Shown here: in pieces, positions 30,627-40,477 of the stretch
Numbering within the stretch: position 1 is the stretch's first letter
How the letters are laid out: each line of letters begins with the position of its first letter
NCBI GenBank assembly: GCA_045643285.1
Contig: JAZUKN010000086.1
Span: 1-64,000, forward strand
Direction: 5' to 3'
DNA length: 64,000 nt
Origin: UMGS1696 sp045643285
GTDB lineage: Bacteria; Bacillota; Clostridia; Oscillospirales; CAG-272
Position numbers and translations under genes: made by a program
The notes under the pieces: model-generated
Seen by the model: only the letters and a program-made list of their open reading frames with translations
Database searches by the model: none
Told to the model about the DNA's origin: nothing

Positions 30627-32726
30627 TTACTTTACCTTTGGAAGTTTCTTTTTTGAATGCGGTTTTGCGTTCTTTTTCGGCTTTGCTTTTGCCCAACCCG
30701 TCCTGTCGACCTTGGGTTTTTTCGTTTCAGAAGAATTGGTCTTATCTGTCGGTTTTTTTGCGAATGTTCTCTCTGTCTTCGACTGCGGGTTTCTTCCGGT
30801 TTGATAATCGCGTTTTGCCGTTGATTTACCGCCTCTGTTTCCACTTCTGCCGTCGGTTTTTTCCGAGCCTTGTCCGTTTGTCCTTTTTTGACCGTTTTGT
30901 GTGCCGGACTGCTGACCGAGAAGCTCGCAGAGATCGCGTCGTCCTGCATCCGTGCAGTATTCCATCGCTTCGCGGATCAGTCGGCGGTTTTCCGGTCTTC
31001 TCCACTGTAAGAGTGCGCGCTGGAGCTGTTTTTCGTGGTAGTCCGTCGTCACGTAGACCGACTTTCCCGTCATCGGATCGATTCCGGTATAGTACATAAC
31101 TGTAGACGGTGTCCCGGGAGTCGGGTAGAAATCCTGCACCTGCTCCGGCGCAAGACCGATTTTCTTTGTATACAGCGCGAGGCGAGCCGCGTCGTCCATT
31201 GTGCATCCGGGGTGCGACGACATCAGATACGGCACGATGTACTGCTGTTTACCACACTCTTCACTGAGCTTGGCGTATTTTTCGCGGAATTTGTCATACA
31301 CCTCGACGGGAGGCTTGCCCATCATCATAAGAGCGTTCGGCGCACAGTGCTCCGGCGCGACCTTGAGCTGACCGCTGACGTGATCGCGCACGAGCTTTCT
31401 GAAGAATGCGTCTGACTTATCGGCGAGCATATAGTCAAACCGTATTCCCGAACGGATGAAAACTTTTTTCACACCTTGAACGCTTTCGATAGCTTCAAGG
31501 AGCTTTATGTATTCCGTGTGATCTGCTTTCAGATTCGGGCAAGGCTTCGGGAACAGGCATTTTCTCGTCGCGCAAACGCCGTGTTCAAGCTGTTTATCAC
31601 ACGCAGGGCCGCGGAAGTTCGCCGTAGGACCCCCGACGTCGTGGATGTACCCCTTGAAATCGGGCATCGCGGCGATTTTCTCGGCTTCCGCAACGCAGGA
31701 TTCAATGCTTCTCGAACGGACGGCACGCCCCTGGTGGAACGCTATCGCGCAGAAATTGCACGCACCGAAGCAACCGCGGTTGTGCGTTATCGAGAATTTT
31801 ACTTCGCTGATCGCAGGCACTCCGCCCATTGATTCGTACATCGGGTGGTATGTCCTCGTGTACGGGAGTGCGTAGACCGCGTCAAGCTCGTCTCTTTCAA
31901 GCGGCGGCTGAGGCGGATTCACAACAAGCATTTTGTCGTCGTAATATTCAACTATCGGCTTGCCGGTCACCGCGTCGTTGTTGATGTACTGAACCTTGTA
32001 TGCGGCGGCATAAGATTCGCGGCTTTCTTTCAGTTCGTCGTATGAGTAACCGTTCGGCATACCGTATTCGTCGTAGCCCTCGGCGCAGTCGAACGCGAGC
32101 TTTTCGTCAGTTTTGCAAAGATAAGCAGTACCGCGCACGTCGTGGATCTTTTTGACCGGAACTCCTTTGTCGAGGAGCTTTGCAAGGCGCACCACGGAAC
32201 GCTCGCCCATACCGTACATCAGTATGTCGGCGCGGCTGTCGACAAGAACGGAGCGGCGGACTTTATCAGACCAATAATCATAGTGGGCAAAACGACGGAG
32301 TGATGCTTCAAGTCCGCCGATGAGGATCGGCACGTCGCCGTACGCTTCGCGGATCTTGTTACAGTAGACGATAACGGCGCGGTCGGGACGAAGTCCGGCT
32401 TTGCAACCGGGGGAATAGTAGTCTTCACTGCGGCGTTTCTTCGCGGCGGTATAGTGCGCGACCATTGAGTCGATGTTGCCGGAAGACACGAGAAAGCCGA
32501 GGCGCGGACGGCCGAATTTCATGAAATCGTCGGTCGTGCGCCAATCGGGCTGGCAGAGCATCGCCACGGTAAATCCGTTCGCTTCAAGCACACGTCCGAT
32601 TATCGCCGCGCCGAACGACGGGTGATCGACGTATGCGTCGCCGTTTACATATACAAAATCCGGTACTCCGTCGATCTCCTCGGGAGACACGGGGAGAAAT
32701 CCGAGTTTTTCTTCGTTTTCTTTCAT
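30627..32726 (-). CDS. YgiQ-family radical SAM protein
   Basis: This 699-residue protein has a YgiQ N-terminal domain (DGVPDFVYVNGDAYVDHPSFG), the radical SAM cluster motif GCFGACNFCAIAFHQG (CxxxCxxC), a TIM-barrel core (SGIRFDYMLAD, QVQDFYPTPGTPSTVMYYTG) and a basic, Gln/Lys/Thr-rich disordered tail (about 610-699) of low complexity. The family is widespread with unknown reaction. The start has a consensus promoter 32 bp upstream. Confidence 0.9.
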   Translation of the reverse strand: MKENEEKLGFLPVSPEEIDGVPDFVYVNGDAYVDHPSFGAAIIGRVLEANGFTVAMLCQPDWRTTDDFMKFGRPRLGFLVSSGNIDSMVAHYTAAKKRRSEDYYSPGCKAGLRPDRAVIVYCNKIREAYGDVPILIGGLEASLRRFAHYDYWSDKVRRSVLVDSRADILMYGMGERSVVRLAKLLDKGVPVKKIHDVRGTAYLCKTDEKLAFDCAEGYDEYGMPNGYSYDELKESRESYAAAYKVQYINNDAVTGKPIVEYYDDKMLVVNPPQPPLERDELDAVYALPYTRTYHPMYESMGGVPAISEVKFSITHNRGCFGACNFCAIAFHQGRAVRSRSIESCVAEAEKIAAMPDFKGYIHDVGGPTANFRGPACDKQLEHGVCATRKCLFPKPCPNLKADHTEYIKLLEAIESVQGVKKVFIRSGIRFDYMLADKSDAFFRKLVRDHVSGQLKVAPEHCAPNALMMMGKPPVEVYDKFREKYAKLSEECGKQQYIVPYLMSSHPGCTMDDAARLALYTKKIGLAPEQVQDFYPTPGTPSTVMYYTGIDPMTGKSVYVTTDYHEKQLQRALLQWRRPENRRLIREAMEYCTDAGRRDLCELLGQQSGTQNGQKRTNGQGSEKTDGRSGNRGGKSTAKRDYQTGRNPQSKTERTFAKKPTDKTNSSETKKPKVDRTGWAKAKPKKNAKPHSKKKLPKVK

Positions 32727-32758
32727 ATCAAAGCTCTTTCACATATTATTCTATCATG

Positions 32759-32787
32759 ATTATACCACATTATCCCGTCGTTTGCAA
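32759..32787 (-). promoter_or_regulatory. Promoter of the YgiQ-family gene
   Basis: Minus-strand TTGCAA (32782-32787), 17-bp spacer, TATAAT (32759-32764). Confidence 0.82.
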
Positions 32788-32800
32788 GGTAACGCACATC

Positions 32801-32838
32801 AAAAAAGCGCGGCACAGCCTGCTTGCCGTACCGCACTT
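32801..32838 (-). terminator. Intrinsic terminator
   Basis: Minus-strand stem GTGCGGTACGGC/GCTGTGCCGCGC with T run (32801-32806), just past the alpha/beta hydrolase stop. Confidence 0.87.
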
Positions 32839-32847
32839 CGGTTTCTG

Positions 32848-33717
32848 TTATTTTGTTTTCTTTTTGCCCTTGATTATGCCGGAAATGATGCCGACCGCGA
32901 TAGAGAGTGCCGCGCCGCCTGCAACGCCTGCAACGACTCCGCGTGCGACGGTGTCCTTCTTTTCGGCTTTTGCGCGAGCGGAAAGACGCTGAGCGAACAG
33001 CCATTTGAGGTTGTCCGTGTCGGAATAAACAGTGTCCCAAATGCCGTGATCCATGCCGTCAAATTCCGTGTAGTGAACGGACGTGCTGCCGGCTTTTTTG
33101 AGTGCGGCGAACATTTTTCTCGTTCCCTCAGTCGGAACAGCACCGTCCTCGGAACCGTGGAAAGTGCGGATCGGGATGTTTTTCAGTTTCTTCGCGTATG
33201 CGAGGTCTGCGCCGCCGCAAACGGGCATACCTGCGGCGATACGGTTTCCGTGGCGGCAGAGCATATCCCATGTGCCGTATCCGCCCATGGAAATACCGGT
33301 GACGTAGATGCGGTCTCTGTCGATGTTGTAGGATGAGATAGCGTCCTTCATTATCCCGCAGACAGCTTCGAGCCATACGCTCTCAGGCGTTTCGGCGATA
33401 GAGTAGTTGCCGCAGTCAAAAGGCACGTTTACCCACTGTTCGTCGAGCGGACACTGCGGAACAATGACTATAGAATCGTATACGGGGGATGTGGGATCGT
33501 CGAACATTTTCTGAAGAGCGACGGTGAGGTGGAGGTGGTTGTCGTTGCCTCGCTCGCCTGCTCCGTGGAGGAAGACGAGAAGCGGATATGTTTCACCGCA
33601 GTCGTAGTTTTTCGGGATGTAGATGCAGTAAGGGAGAGTTAAGTCTTCGGTCACATATTCGGCTTTTGAGAAGACTTTTGTCACGTCGTAAGCGGTGGTT
33701 CTTTTTACGTTGAGCAT
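32848..33717 (-). CDS. Alpha/beta hydrolase (esterase/prolyl-oligopeptidase-like) with a C-terminal membrane helix
   Basis: This 289-residue hydrolase has oxyanion-hole LLVFLHGAGERG, nucleophile elbow GISMGGYG (Ser), RTFHGSEDGAVP (Asp region) and DGMDHGIWDTVY (His). The N-terminal strand LPYCIYIPKNYDCGETYPLLVF is usual for bacterial esterases and PHB-depolymerase-like enzymes. A transmembrane helix (about 265-283) followed by Lys ends the protein, so it is probably anchored at the membrane with the enzyme in the cytoplasm (inference). GGAGG lies before the ATG. An operator-like palindrome sits in the promoter. Confidence 0.85.
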   Translation of the reverse strand: MLNVKRTTAYDVTKVFSKAEYVTEDLTLPYCIYIPKNYDCGETYPLLVFLHGAGERGNDNHLHLTVALQKMFDDPTSPVYDSIVIVPQCPLDEQWVNVPFDCGNYSIAETPESVWLEAVCGIMKDAISSYNIDRDRIYVTGISMGGYGTWDMLCRHGNRIAAGMPVCGGADLAYAKKLKNIPIRTFHGSEDGAVPTEGTRKMFAALKKAGSTSVHYTEFDGMDHGIWDTVYSDTDNLKWLFAQRLSARAKAEKKDTVARGVVAGVAGGAALSIAVGIISGIIKGKKKTK

Positions 33718-33764
33718 AGTGTATACCTCCGGTGGGATTTTGATTCATTTTGATCTCTGGTTAT

Positions 33765-33793
33765 ATTATATCACGTCGCCGGCGTGATGTCGA
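33765..33793 (-). promoter_or_regulatory. Promoter of the hydrolase gene with an internal operator-like palindrome
   Basis: Minus-strand TCGACA (33788-33793), 17-bp spacer, TATAAT (33765-33770). The spacer forms a 19-bp inverted repeat, 33770-33788, with 8 of 9 arm positions matching (ATCACGCCG/CGACGTGAT). It suggests a repressor site. Confidence 0.65.
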
Positions 33794-33887
33794 GAGGGTT
33801 GGGGGATTTTTTCGTGAAAAAATGCGCGTATTCGCGCAGTGATCACGGTGATTTCCCGAAAACGCTCCATGTTTTCTCCTCCTGTGA

Positions 33888-33916
33888 TTGACAATTCTCT
33901 TCATATTTGTTATAAT
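33888..33916 (+). promoter_or_regulatory. Promoter of the SLH/beta-helix gene
   Basis: TTGACA (33888-33893), 17-bp spacer, TATAAT (33911-33916). The ORF's extra codons before 33972 overlap this promoter and are not translated. Confidence 0.9.
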
Positions 33917-33971
33917 ATATTTGTGTTATTGTCGCTTGACGGCAGAAATCGTTCCCTGGAGGATCCGGATT

Positions 33972-36599
33972 ATGAATACTGAAATAAAACGCTTTTTCAC
34001 GCTCGTTTTTGCGGCTGTTTTGCTCGTTTCGTGCATTCCGTTTTCGGTGTGCGCCGCCGCCAATAACCCGTTTGAGGACGTGCAGGCGGACGACTATTTC
34101 TACGATGCCGTTTTGTGGGCGTACGACGAGGGTGTCACCACCGGTACTACTGCCACAAAGTTCGCTCCGCAGGACACCTGCACGCGCGGTCAAGTCGTCA
34201 CGTTCCTGTGGCGTGCCATGGGTGAGCCGAATTCCGCTTCCCTCTCAAATCCGTTTGAAGACGTAAAGGAAAGCGACTATTTCTATAAAGCCGTGCTGTG
34301 GGCAGTTGAAAAAGGCATCACCACCGGCACGAGCGCAAAACGTTTCTCTCCGTCCGTCACCTGCTCGAACGCGCACATCCTCACCTTTATCTGGCGCGCG
34401 CTCGGCGAGCCCGATAAAACAGGCACAGGCGAGTGGTACTCCGATTCCGTCGCATGGGCGGAGAACGGCGGACTTCTCGGCGGTACATACACGGGCGAAT
34501 TTGACGTTAATGCGGACTGTCCGAGAGCGAACGTTGTTACATATCTCTACAGATACCTCAACACCGGAGCACTGACGATATATGTTTCCCCGAGCGGAAA
34601 CGACGAAACGGCTGACGGTTCTCCCATAAATCCGTACAGGACGATAGAAGCAGCCAAATCTGCAGTCCGCGCGCTCGACAAGAACAGATACACCTCGATC
34701 AAGGTAAGAATAGGTGCAGGCGAATACCGCCTCAGCGAGCCGCTCGGCCTTATCGCAGAAGACTCCGGCACCGTTTCCTGCCAGATCTCCTACGTCGGTG
34801 AGAAAGGTACTGTGATAAGTGGCGGAGTTTCGTTCACATCCGCCGATTTCACAAAAGCCGAGGGCGACGTTATGGCTTTCTTCCCAGAAAACGTGCGTGA
34901 CTCTCTTGTAATGATCGACTTAAAGCAGTTCGGCTTCAAGGCGGAGGACGTTAAGCAGATGATCCTCTGCGACGGTAAGGAAGGACAGGCCCCGCTTTCA
35001 CTGAACGGAAACCGTATGACCGTGGCGCGCTACCCGAATGAAGATTTTGCATACGTCCGCGCGGGAAGCCAAATCAACTGCGAAGGCGGCGAAAAGAACG
35101 CCGTCGACATGGTTACAACGACGACGATCTTCTTTGACGAAGAGCATACAGAGCATCTGAAGACATGGCACGATCTCTCCACCGTCTACACACAGGCGAG
35201 ATATTCCGTTCTCTGGTGCGCGGACAACACGAACGTCCTCTCGTTCAATGAAGAAGAAAACTCAATGACAGTGCCGTTCGCAGGCGGTCATGATCCGAGA
35301 GAGGGAATGCCGTTCTATTGGTACAACATCCCCGAAGAGCTTGACGCTCCCGGTGAATACTACATCGACAAAAACTGCGTCCTTTACTTCTGCCCGACAA
35401 AGGATTTTGACGGCGCACACTTCACAATGCCGGTGCTTGACGACTGTCTCGTCGTTCTGAACGGCGCCGATTATCTCACATTCTCGAATCTTACGCTTGA
35501 AGCGACAAGGCAGTCCGGCATATCGGGTGACGGCGATCACATCACAGTGATCGACTGTACTGTCCGCTCCTGCTCCGGAAACGGCATCGACCTCACCGGA
35601 AATTCGCTCATGATAAGAGACAACGAAATCTACTCCATAGGCAAAACCGGTATCAGAATAGAGGGCGGTGACACGAAAACTCTCCGTCAGTCCGATGACA
35701 TCGTGTACAACAACTACATTCACGAATGGGCAACGGGCGGCGGTACTATGAGATACGCCATAGCAGTCCTCGGATGCGGCGTCACCGTTTCGCACAACGA
35801 CTGCGTGAACTCCGTCGATATGGCAATAGACTACAACGGTCCGTATCATATAATCGAATACAACTACTGCGCCGATACCTGCAAGTTCTTCGGCGACGGC
35901 GGCGTTATCGGATCGGGTGCCGAATGGGTATACGGAACAGTCGTCCGCTACAACTACATAAAAAACGGCGGTTTCACAAGAGACCGCGAGCTTGATCCGA
36001 TGGGTGTACAGGGAATCACGGTCGATATGGGGCAGTCCGGACTCACAGCCTACGGCAACGTCATCGAGAACGTGACCGGCTCCGGCTTCGGTATCTGCGG
36101 CGGACGTGACCACAACATCTACGGAAACCTTATGATACAGTGCTATCAGGGACTTTTCTACGACAGCAGATTCTATACACAGATAGTCCGCGACGGTCAC
36201 GGCAACAGGATCTCTCCCGACAACGGTTACACCTCGAATAAGTATTGGACAAAGGCTTTCCCGATCCTCGGAAAGCTGACGTTTGCAGATGAAAACAACT
36301 TTGACACCGTTATAAAGGATAAGAATTTCAACGCAGCCACCGTTTCGGTGATCAAGGACAACGTCTACTATCTTGACAAAGCCGTTCACAATACAGACAA
36401 GCAGAATGATCCGTACAATATTGAAAATTACGTATACGATTTCGCCGAGATCGACATTCCGAGCACGGACAACGACACGCTGTACCGCTATTCGTCAAAG
36501 CGCACCGAGCTGAACGTCGAAGAGTGCATAGCGGCAAACGAAAATGTACTTGCTATCACACCGGAGCTGTTCGCACAGATCGGCAGATCGAAAAAATAA
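33972..36599 (+). CDS. SLH-domain surface protein with a right-handed beta-helix
   Basis: This exported protein of about 875 residues has a signal peptide (about 1-28) and three S-layer homology repeats (about 33-85, 92-145 and 150-195, with FYDAVLWAYDEGVTTG and FYKAVLWAVEKGITTG). A long parallel beta-helix region (from LTIYVSPSGNDETADGS) contains MPFYWYNIPEELDAPGEYYID and IEYNYCADTCKFFGDGGVIG. SLH repeats bind the pyruvylated wall polymer, so it is displayed on the surface. Beta-helix proteins of this layout include polysaccharide lyases and glycosidases; the exact enzyme cannot be named. GGAGG (33958-33962) fixes ATG 33972. Confidence 0.87.
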   Translation: MNTEIKRFFTLVFAAVLLVSCIPFSVCAAANNPFEDVQADDYFYDAVLWAYDEGVTTGTTATKFAPQDTCTRGQVVTFLWRAMGEPNSASLSNPFEDVKESDYFYKAVLWAVEKGITTGTSAKRFSPSVTCSNAHILTFIWRALGEPDKTGTGEWYSDSVAWAENGGLLGGTYTGEFDVNADCPRANVVTYLYRYLNTGALTIYVSPSGNDETADGSPINPYRTIEAAKSAVRALDKNRYTSIKVRIGAGEYRLSEPLGLIAEDSGTVSCQISYVGEKGTVISGGVSFTSADFTKAEGDVMAFFPENVRDSLVMIDLKQFGFKAEDVKQMILCDGKEGQAPLSLNGNRMTVARYPNEDFAYVRAGSQINCEGGEKNAVDMVTTTTIFFDEEHTEHLKTWHDLSTVYTQARYSVLWCADNTNVLSFNEEENSMTVPFAGGHDPREGMPFYWYNIPEELDAPGEYYIDKNCVLYFCPTKDFDGAHFTMPVLDDCLVVLNGADYLTFSNLTLEATRQSGISGDGDHITVIDCTVRSCSGNGIDLTGNSLMIRDNEIYSIGKTGIRIEGGDTKTLRQSDDIVYNNYIHEWATGGGTMRYAIAVLGCGVTVSHNDCVNSVDMAIDYNGPYHIIEYNYCADTCKFFGDGGVIGSGAEWVYGTVVRYNYIKNGGFTRDRELDPMGVQGITVDMGQSGLTAYGNVIENVTGSGFGICGGRDHNIYGNLMIQCYQGLFYDSRFYTQIVRDGHGNRISPDNGYTSNKYWTKAFPILGKLTFADENNFDTVIKDKNFNAATVSVIKDNVYYLDKAVHNTDKQNDPYNIENYVYDFAEIDIPSTDNDTLYRYSSKRTELNVEECIAANENVLAITPELFAQIGRSKK

Positions 36600-36629
36600 T
36601 TGAGATTTCACATCACAAGGAGAATGACA

Positions 36630-38756
36630 ATGATTTCACTTAAGTCAAGGATAATCAGCGGAATAATCGCGTTCATCATGAGCACGGCTCCGTTCTCGGG
36701 CATCGGCGGCACAAAAACCGCGAGGCTGTACGTTTCTCCCGACGGGAAAAGCGGTGCCGACGGCTCGGAAAACGCTCCTTTTGCAACGATAGAGGAAGCG
36801 CGTGACGCGGTACGCTCGCTCGATCGGGCAAAATATAAAGAAATCGACGTGATAATCGGCAAAGGCGAGTATTCGCTCACCGAGACGGTGGAGCTCACCG
36901 AAAAGGACGGCGGAAATGAAAACTGCACCGTTCGTTACATCGCAGAGGACGGAGCTGTAATAAACGGCGAAGTATCGTTCACTGCCGCCGACTTCAAAAA
37001 AGCCGAGGGCGAGGACACCGATTACTTCTATCCCGACGTAAAGGACAGCATCGTTATGCTTGACCTCAAAGAGTTCGGCTTTACTCCCGAAGACGTTGAA
37101 AGCATGACGGAAAAGAGAAAAGACGGAAACAATTCGTTCCTCCGTGCGAACGGCAAGCAGATGACTCTCGCAAGATATCCGAACGAAGGCGAATTTGCAC
37201 ACGTCGGTGAAGAATCAATGATAAACAGTGCAAAGGGCTGGGAATGGGCAGACCTCGGAGTTGATACGATGTTCGTTCCTTTTGAGAGAGATCACCTTTA
37301 CACCGCAAAATACTGGCACGACCTCTCGCGCGTCTATATTGTCGGAAGATTCAACGACATGACCTTCGTTGACGACGGGCGCGTATTCGGGTTCAAAAAT
37401 TCAAAAACGGCAATGGAAGTGCTGTACACGAATCCTCTGCGCGTGATGCCGAAAGCGGGAATGCCGTTCTATTGGTACAACATCGAAGAAGAGCTTGACG
37501 TTCCCGGTGAATACTACATCAACGACGACTGCGTGCTGTTTTATTTCCCGACAGACGGTTTTGAAACGGCAGCGTTCACTCTCGCAAAGGCTGACTGCGA
37601 CGTGTTCGCTCTTGACGGTGCGGAATACGTCTCGTTCGAGAACATTACCGTAAACGGCACGCGCAGAAACGCGATAGTCGGTACGGGCAGTCATATCACA
37701 GTCGACGGATGCACGCTCACAAACATCTCGCTCGACGGCGTGAACCTTACGGGAGACGGCAACACCGTAAAGAACTGCACGCTCGACGGCATCGGTCAGT
37801 CGGCTGTCAGACTCACGGGCGGCGACAATCTCGAACTACAGAAGTCAGGCAACATTGTCGAAAACAACACCATATCCCACTGGTCTGAGGGATGCGGCTA
37901 CGAAAATCCCGCAATATCGGTGAAAGGATGCGGCGCGACTGTCTCGCACAACTCCTGCCTCCACTCGCTTGACACAGCGATCGAATATTACGGCGCGTAT
38001 AATGTCATCGAATACAACTACTGCGAAGACACCTGCCGTTTTGTCGGTGACTGCGGCGTTATCGGCTCCAAGGATACCTTTGCACACGGGACTGTGATCC
38101 GCTACAACTACGTCAAGGACGCAGGCTTCACGCGCGACACGGAGATCGACAACGTAGGAGTCCAGGGAATATTGCTCGGAAACGGTCAGCAGAGCATCAA
38201 GGTCTACGGAAACGCAGTCGAGAACGTCACGGGATGCGGCATTTCGCTGTTCGGCGGACGCGACAACGAAGTTTTCGGAAACATCACGATGCAGTGCAAA
38301 TACGGCATCCACTATAACGGGTGCTTTATCATACAGGCGTATATCCTTGACCCCCATGGCTGCAACAGAGTTGCCGGGAACGACGACCACACAAGAAGCA
38401 AGAAGTGGCAGGATGCGTTCCCCGAGATGAAGTCGTATACATATTACTCATGGGGGATGGATTTTGTCGCCGAGTGCCTCTCCCCCGATTTTAACGCCGC
38501 GCCGGTGTCGAATATATACTCGAACGTTTACTATCTCGACAAGGCGGTATGTGAAAGACCGGATCACCCGTTCTACATCGACGAATACGTTACCGAGTAT
38601 TCCGGCGACAAGGTCGTTGTACCGAGTGAATATGAAGGCACGCTTTATAAATACTCGTCAAAGAGAGAATCGTTCGACATGGCTGAATGTGTCGCAAACA
38701 ATCAGAAGTTCCTGTCGCTGACAGCAGAACAGTTCGCCGGTATCGGAGCAAAATAA
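36630..38756 (+). CDS. Exported beta-helix protein, paralogue without SLH repeats
   Basis: This protein of about 708 residues is a tandem paralogue of the upstream beta-helix protein. Shared stretches include ARYPNE, MPFYWYNIEEELDVPGEYYIN, YNVIEYNYCEDTCRFVGDCG and DAGFTRDTEIDNVGVQGI. A hydrophobic N terminus (SLKSRIISGIIAFIMSTAP) serves as signal. The SLH part is missing, so it may be released or held by another means. ATG 36630 is chosen since AAGGAG (36617-36622) is seven bases before it. The first gene ends 30 bp upstream; both probably form one transcript and act on the same polysaccharide. Confidence 0.85.
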   Translation: MISLKSRIISGIIAFIMSTAPFSGIGGTKTARLYVSPDGKSGADGSENAPFATIEEARDAVRSLDRAKYKEIDVIIGKGEYSLTETVELTEKDGGNENCTVRYIAEDGAVINGEVSFTAADFKKAEGEDTDYFYPDVKDSIVMLDLKEFGFTPEDVESMTEKRKDGNNSFLRANGKQMTLARYPNEGEFAHVGEESMINSAKGWEWADLGVDTMFVPFERDHLYTAKYWHDLSRVYIVGRFNDMTFVDDGRVFGFKNSKTAMEVLYTNPLRVMPKAGMPFYWYNIEEELDVPGEYYINDDCVLFYFPTDGFETAAFTLAKADCDVFALDGAEYVSFENITVNGTRRNAIVGTGSHITVDGCTLTNISLDGVNLTGDGNTVKNCTLDGIGQSAVRLTGGDNLELQKSGNIVENNTISHWSEGCGYENPAISVKGCGATVSHNSCLHSLDTAIEYYGAYNVIEYNYCEDTCRFVGDCGVIGSKDTFAHGTVIRYNYVKDAGFTRDTEIDNVGVQGILLGNGQQSIKVYGNAVENVTGCGISLFGGRDNEVFGNITMQCKYGIHYNGCFIIQAYILDPHGCNRVAGNDDHTRSKKWQDAFPEMKSYTYYSWGMDFVAECLSPDFNAAPVSNIYSNVYYLDKAVCERPDHPFYIDEYVTEYSGDKVVVPSEYEGTLYKYSSKRESFDMAECVANNQKFLSLTAEQFAGIGAK

Positions 38757-38774
38757 AATCACGGAGATAAAAAA

Positions 38775-40073
38775 ATGACTATTGCTGAAATCAAAAAAAC
38801 TATCGCACGCGGCGGTATTGACAAAACACTCGTGGAAGGACTCGCCGTACCCGAAAACCGCATAGAAACCGAAAGAGCGCGCTACAATAAAGCGGCTGAC
38901 GAGTTTTTGAAGCTCTACGGCGACGGCGACGTGTCCGTTTTCTCGGTCGGCGGCAGAACGGAAGTGTCCGGCAACCACACCGACCACAACCACGGCAGAG
39001 TTATCGCCGCATCGGTAAACCTTGACATAATCGCATTTGCGAAAAAGCGCGACGACGGAGTAGTTTCTCTCACGTCCGAGGGATTCACGCCAGACTACGT
39101 AACGCCCGACGCGATAGAAGCACCGAGCGAAGAATCGAAATTCCATTCTCCCGCGCTCATCGCAGGTATGGAAAGAGCGTTCCGCGATGCAGGATATAAA
39201 ATCGGCGGCTTTGACGCTTACACGACATCGAGCGTATTAAAAGGCTCCGGTATTTCTTCGTCTGCCGCGTTTGAAGTAATGGTGGGAAATATACTCAATC
39301 ACCTTTACAACGACGGCAAGGTGTCGAACGTTGAAATCGCAAAAATGGCGCAGTTCTCCGAGAACGTGTTCTTCGGAAAACCGTGCGGACTTATGGATCA
39401 GACTGCGTGTGCAGTCGGCGGCTTCATAACGATAGATTTCTGCGATCCGTCTGCTCCCGTTATCGAAAAGATCGGCTTCGATCTCACGAAAGCCGGATAT
39501 AATCTCTGTATCGTCAACACAGGCGGCAACCACACCGACCTCAACGACGACTACGCATCCATTCCGGCGGAAATGAAGTCGGTGGCACATGAGCTTGGAG
39601 CAGAAGTCCTCCGCGGCACGTCACGCGAAGCACTTGACAAGGCACTCGCCGAGCGCGGAAGCGAGCTCAGAGAAAAGGTCGGCGACAGAGCTATCCTGCG
39701 CGCGTACCATTTCTTCGCAGAGAACGAGCATGTTGACGGACAGGTCAAAGCACTGAAGAGCGGCGACATCGACGGATTTATGAATGGAGTCGTTGCGTCG
39801 GGAAATTCGAGCTTCAGATTCCTCCAGAACGTTTACACGACGCTGAACGTAAAAGAACAGGGACTGTCCCTCGCGCTCTGCCTCACGGAAGAGTTTCTTC
39901 GCGGCACACGCGGCGTTTGCAGAGTCCACGGAGGCGGCTTCGCAGGTACGATACAGGCGTTTGTGCCGACTGAGCTGACCGAAAAATATGCCACTATGAT
40001 CGACGGGGTGTTCGGAGAGGGCGCGTGCCATATCCTCAGCGTCCGCCGCGACGGCGCGGTAAAGGTGCTGTAA
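38775..40073 (+). CDS. galK: Galactokinase-like GHMP kinase
   Basis: This 432-residue GHMP sugar kinase has GRTEVSGNHTDHNHG (galactokinase signature, slightly changed from the usual GEHTDYN), ATP-binding LKGSGISSSAAFEV, GLMDQTACAVGG and the C-terminal GVCRVHGGGFAGTI. Galactokinase makes galactose 1-phosphate. It follows the beta-helix genes by 18 bp with a GGAG site, so galactose may be released from the polymer they act on (inference). Other GHMP kinases of this size (galacturonokinase, N-acetylgalactosamine kinase) are possible. Confidence 0.85.
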   Translation: MTIAEIKKTIARGGIDKTLVEGLAVPENRIETERARYNKAADEFLKLYGDGDVSVFSVGGRTEVSGNHTDHNHGRVIAASVNLDIIAFAKKRDDGVVSLTSEGFTPDYVTPDAIEAPSEESKFHSPALIAGMERAFRDAGYKIGGFDAYTTSSVLKGSGISSSAAFEVMVGNILNHLYNDGKVSNVEIAKMAQFSENVFFGKPCGLMDQTACAVGGFITIDFCDPSAPVIEKIGFDLTKAGYNLCIVNTGGNHTDLNDDYASIPAEMKSVAHELGAEVLRGTSREALDKALAERGSELREKVGDRAILRAYHFFAENEHVDGQVKALKSGDIDGFMNGVVASGNSSFRFLQNVYTTLNVKEQGLSLALCLTEEFLRGTRGVCRVHGGGFAGTIQAFVPTELTEKYATMIDGVFGEGACHILSVRRDGAVKVL

Positions 40074-40074
40074 A

Positions 40075-40476
40075 ATGGCTGACAACAACAGCGATGCTTT
40101 CTATAAAGGCAAGGACGCACTCAAAAAAATCGGACTGCTTATTCTGTCGTTTGCGGTGATCTTCGGACTGTTCCGGCTCATCCTCGCGCTGTCCGAACAG
40201 TACAGAGCGCCGTGGCTTTATTACATCGGCGTGACTCTGTACGCAGTCGGAGGAATTGCGGCGTTTATCGCGTATTTCATTCTCAACGGCTTTTCTTTCT
40301 CCTCCGAAGAAAGGACGAGAGACGAGCTTCCCGACAAATGGACAGAGGACGAAAAGGACGCATTTCTCGCGCGCCAGCCCGAAAACAAGCGAAAGGCAAA
40401 AAAGCTCATATACATCATACTTCCGCTGATCCTTACGGCGGCAGTGAGCTATATTGAGCTGTATCTGATAAAATAA
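40075..40476 (+). CDS. Small membrane protein
   Basis: This 133-residue protein has about three transmembrane helices (near 20-38, 48-70 and 110-130), with a charged soluble stretch between the second and third (SEERTRDELPDKWTEDEKDAFLARQPENK). I do not recognise it. It sits between galK and rlmH with 1-bp gaps on both sides, so it is translated with them. Confidence 0.75.
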   Translation: MADNNSDAFYKGKDALKKIGLLILSFAVIFGLFRLILALSEQYRAPWLYYIGVTLYAVGGIAAFIAYFILNGFSFSSEERTRDELPDKWTEDEKDAFLARQPENKRKAKKLIYIILPLILTAAVSYIELYLIK

Positions 40477-40477
40477 A

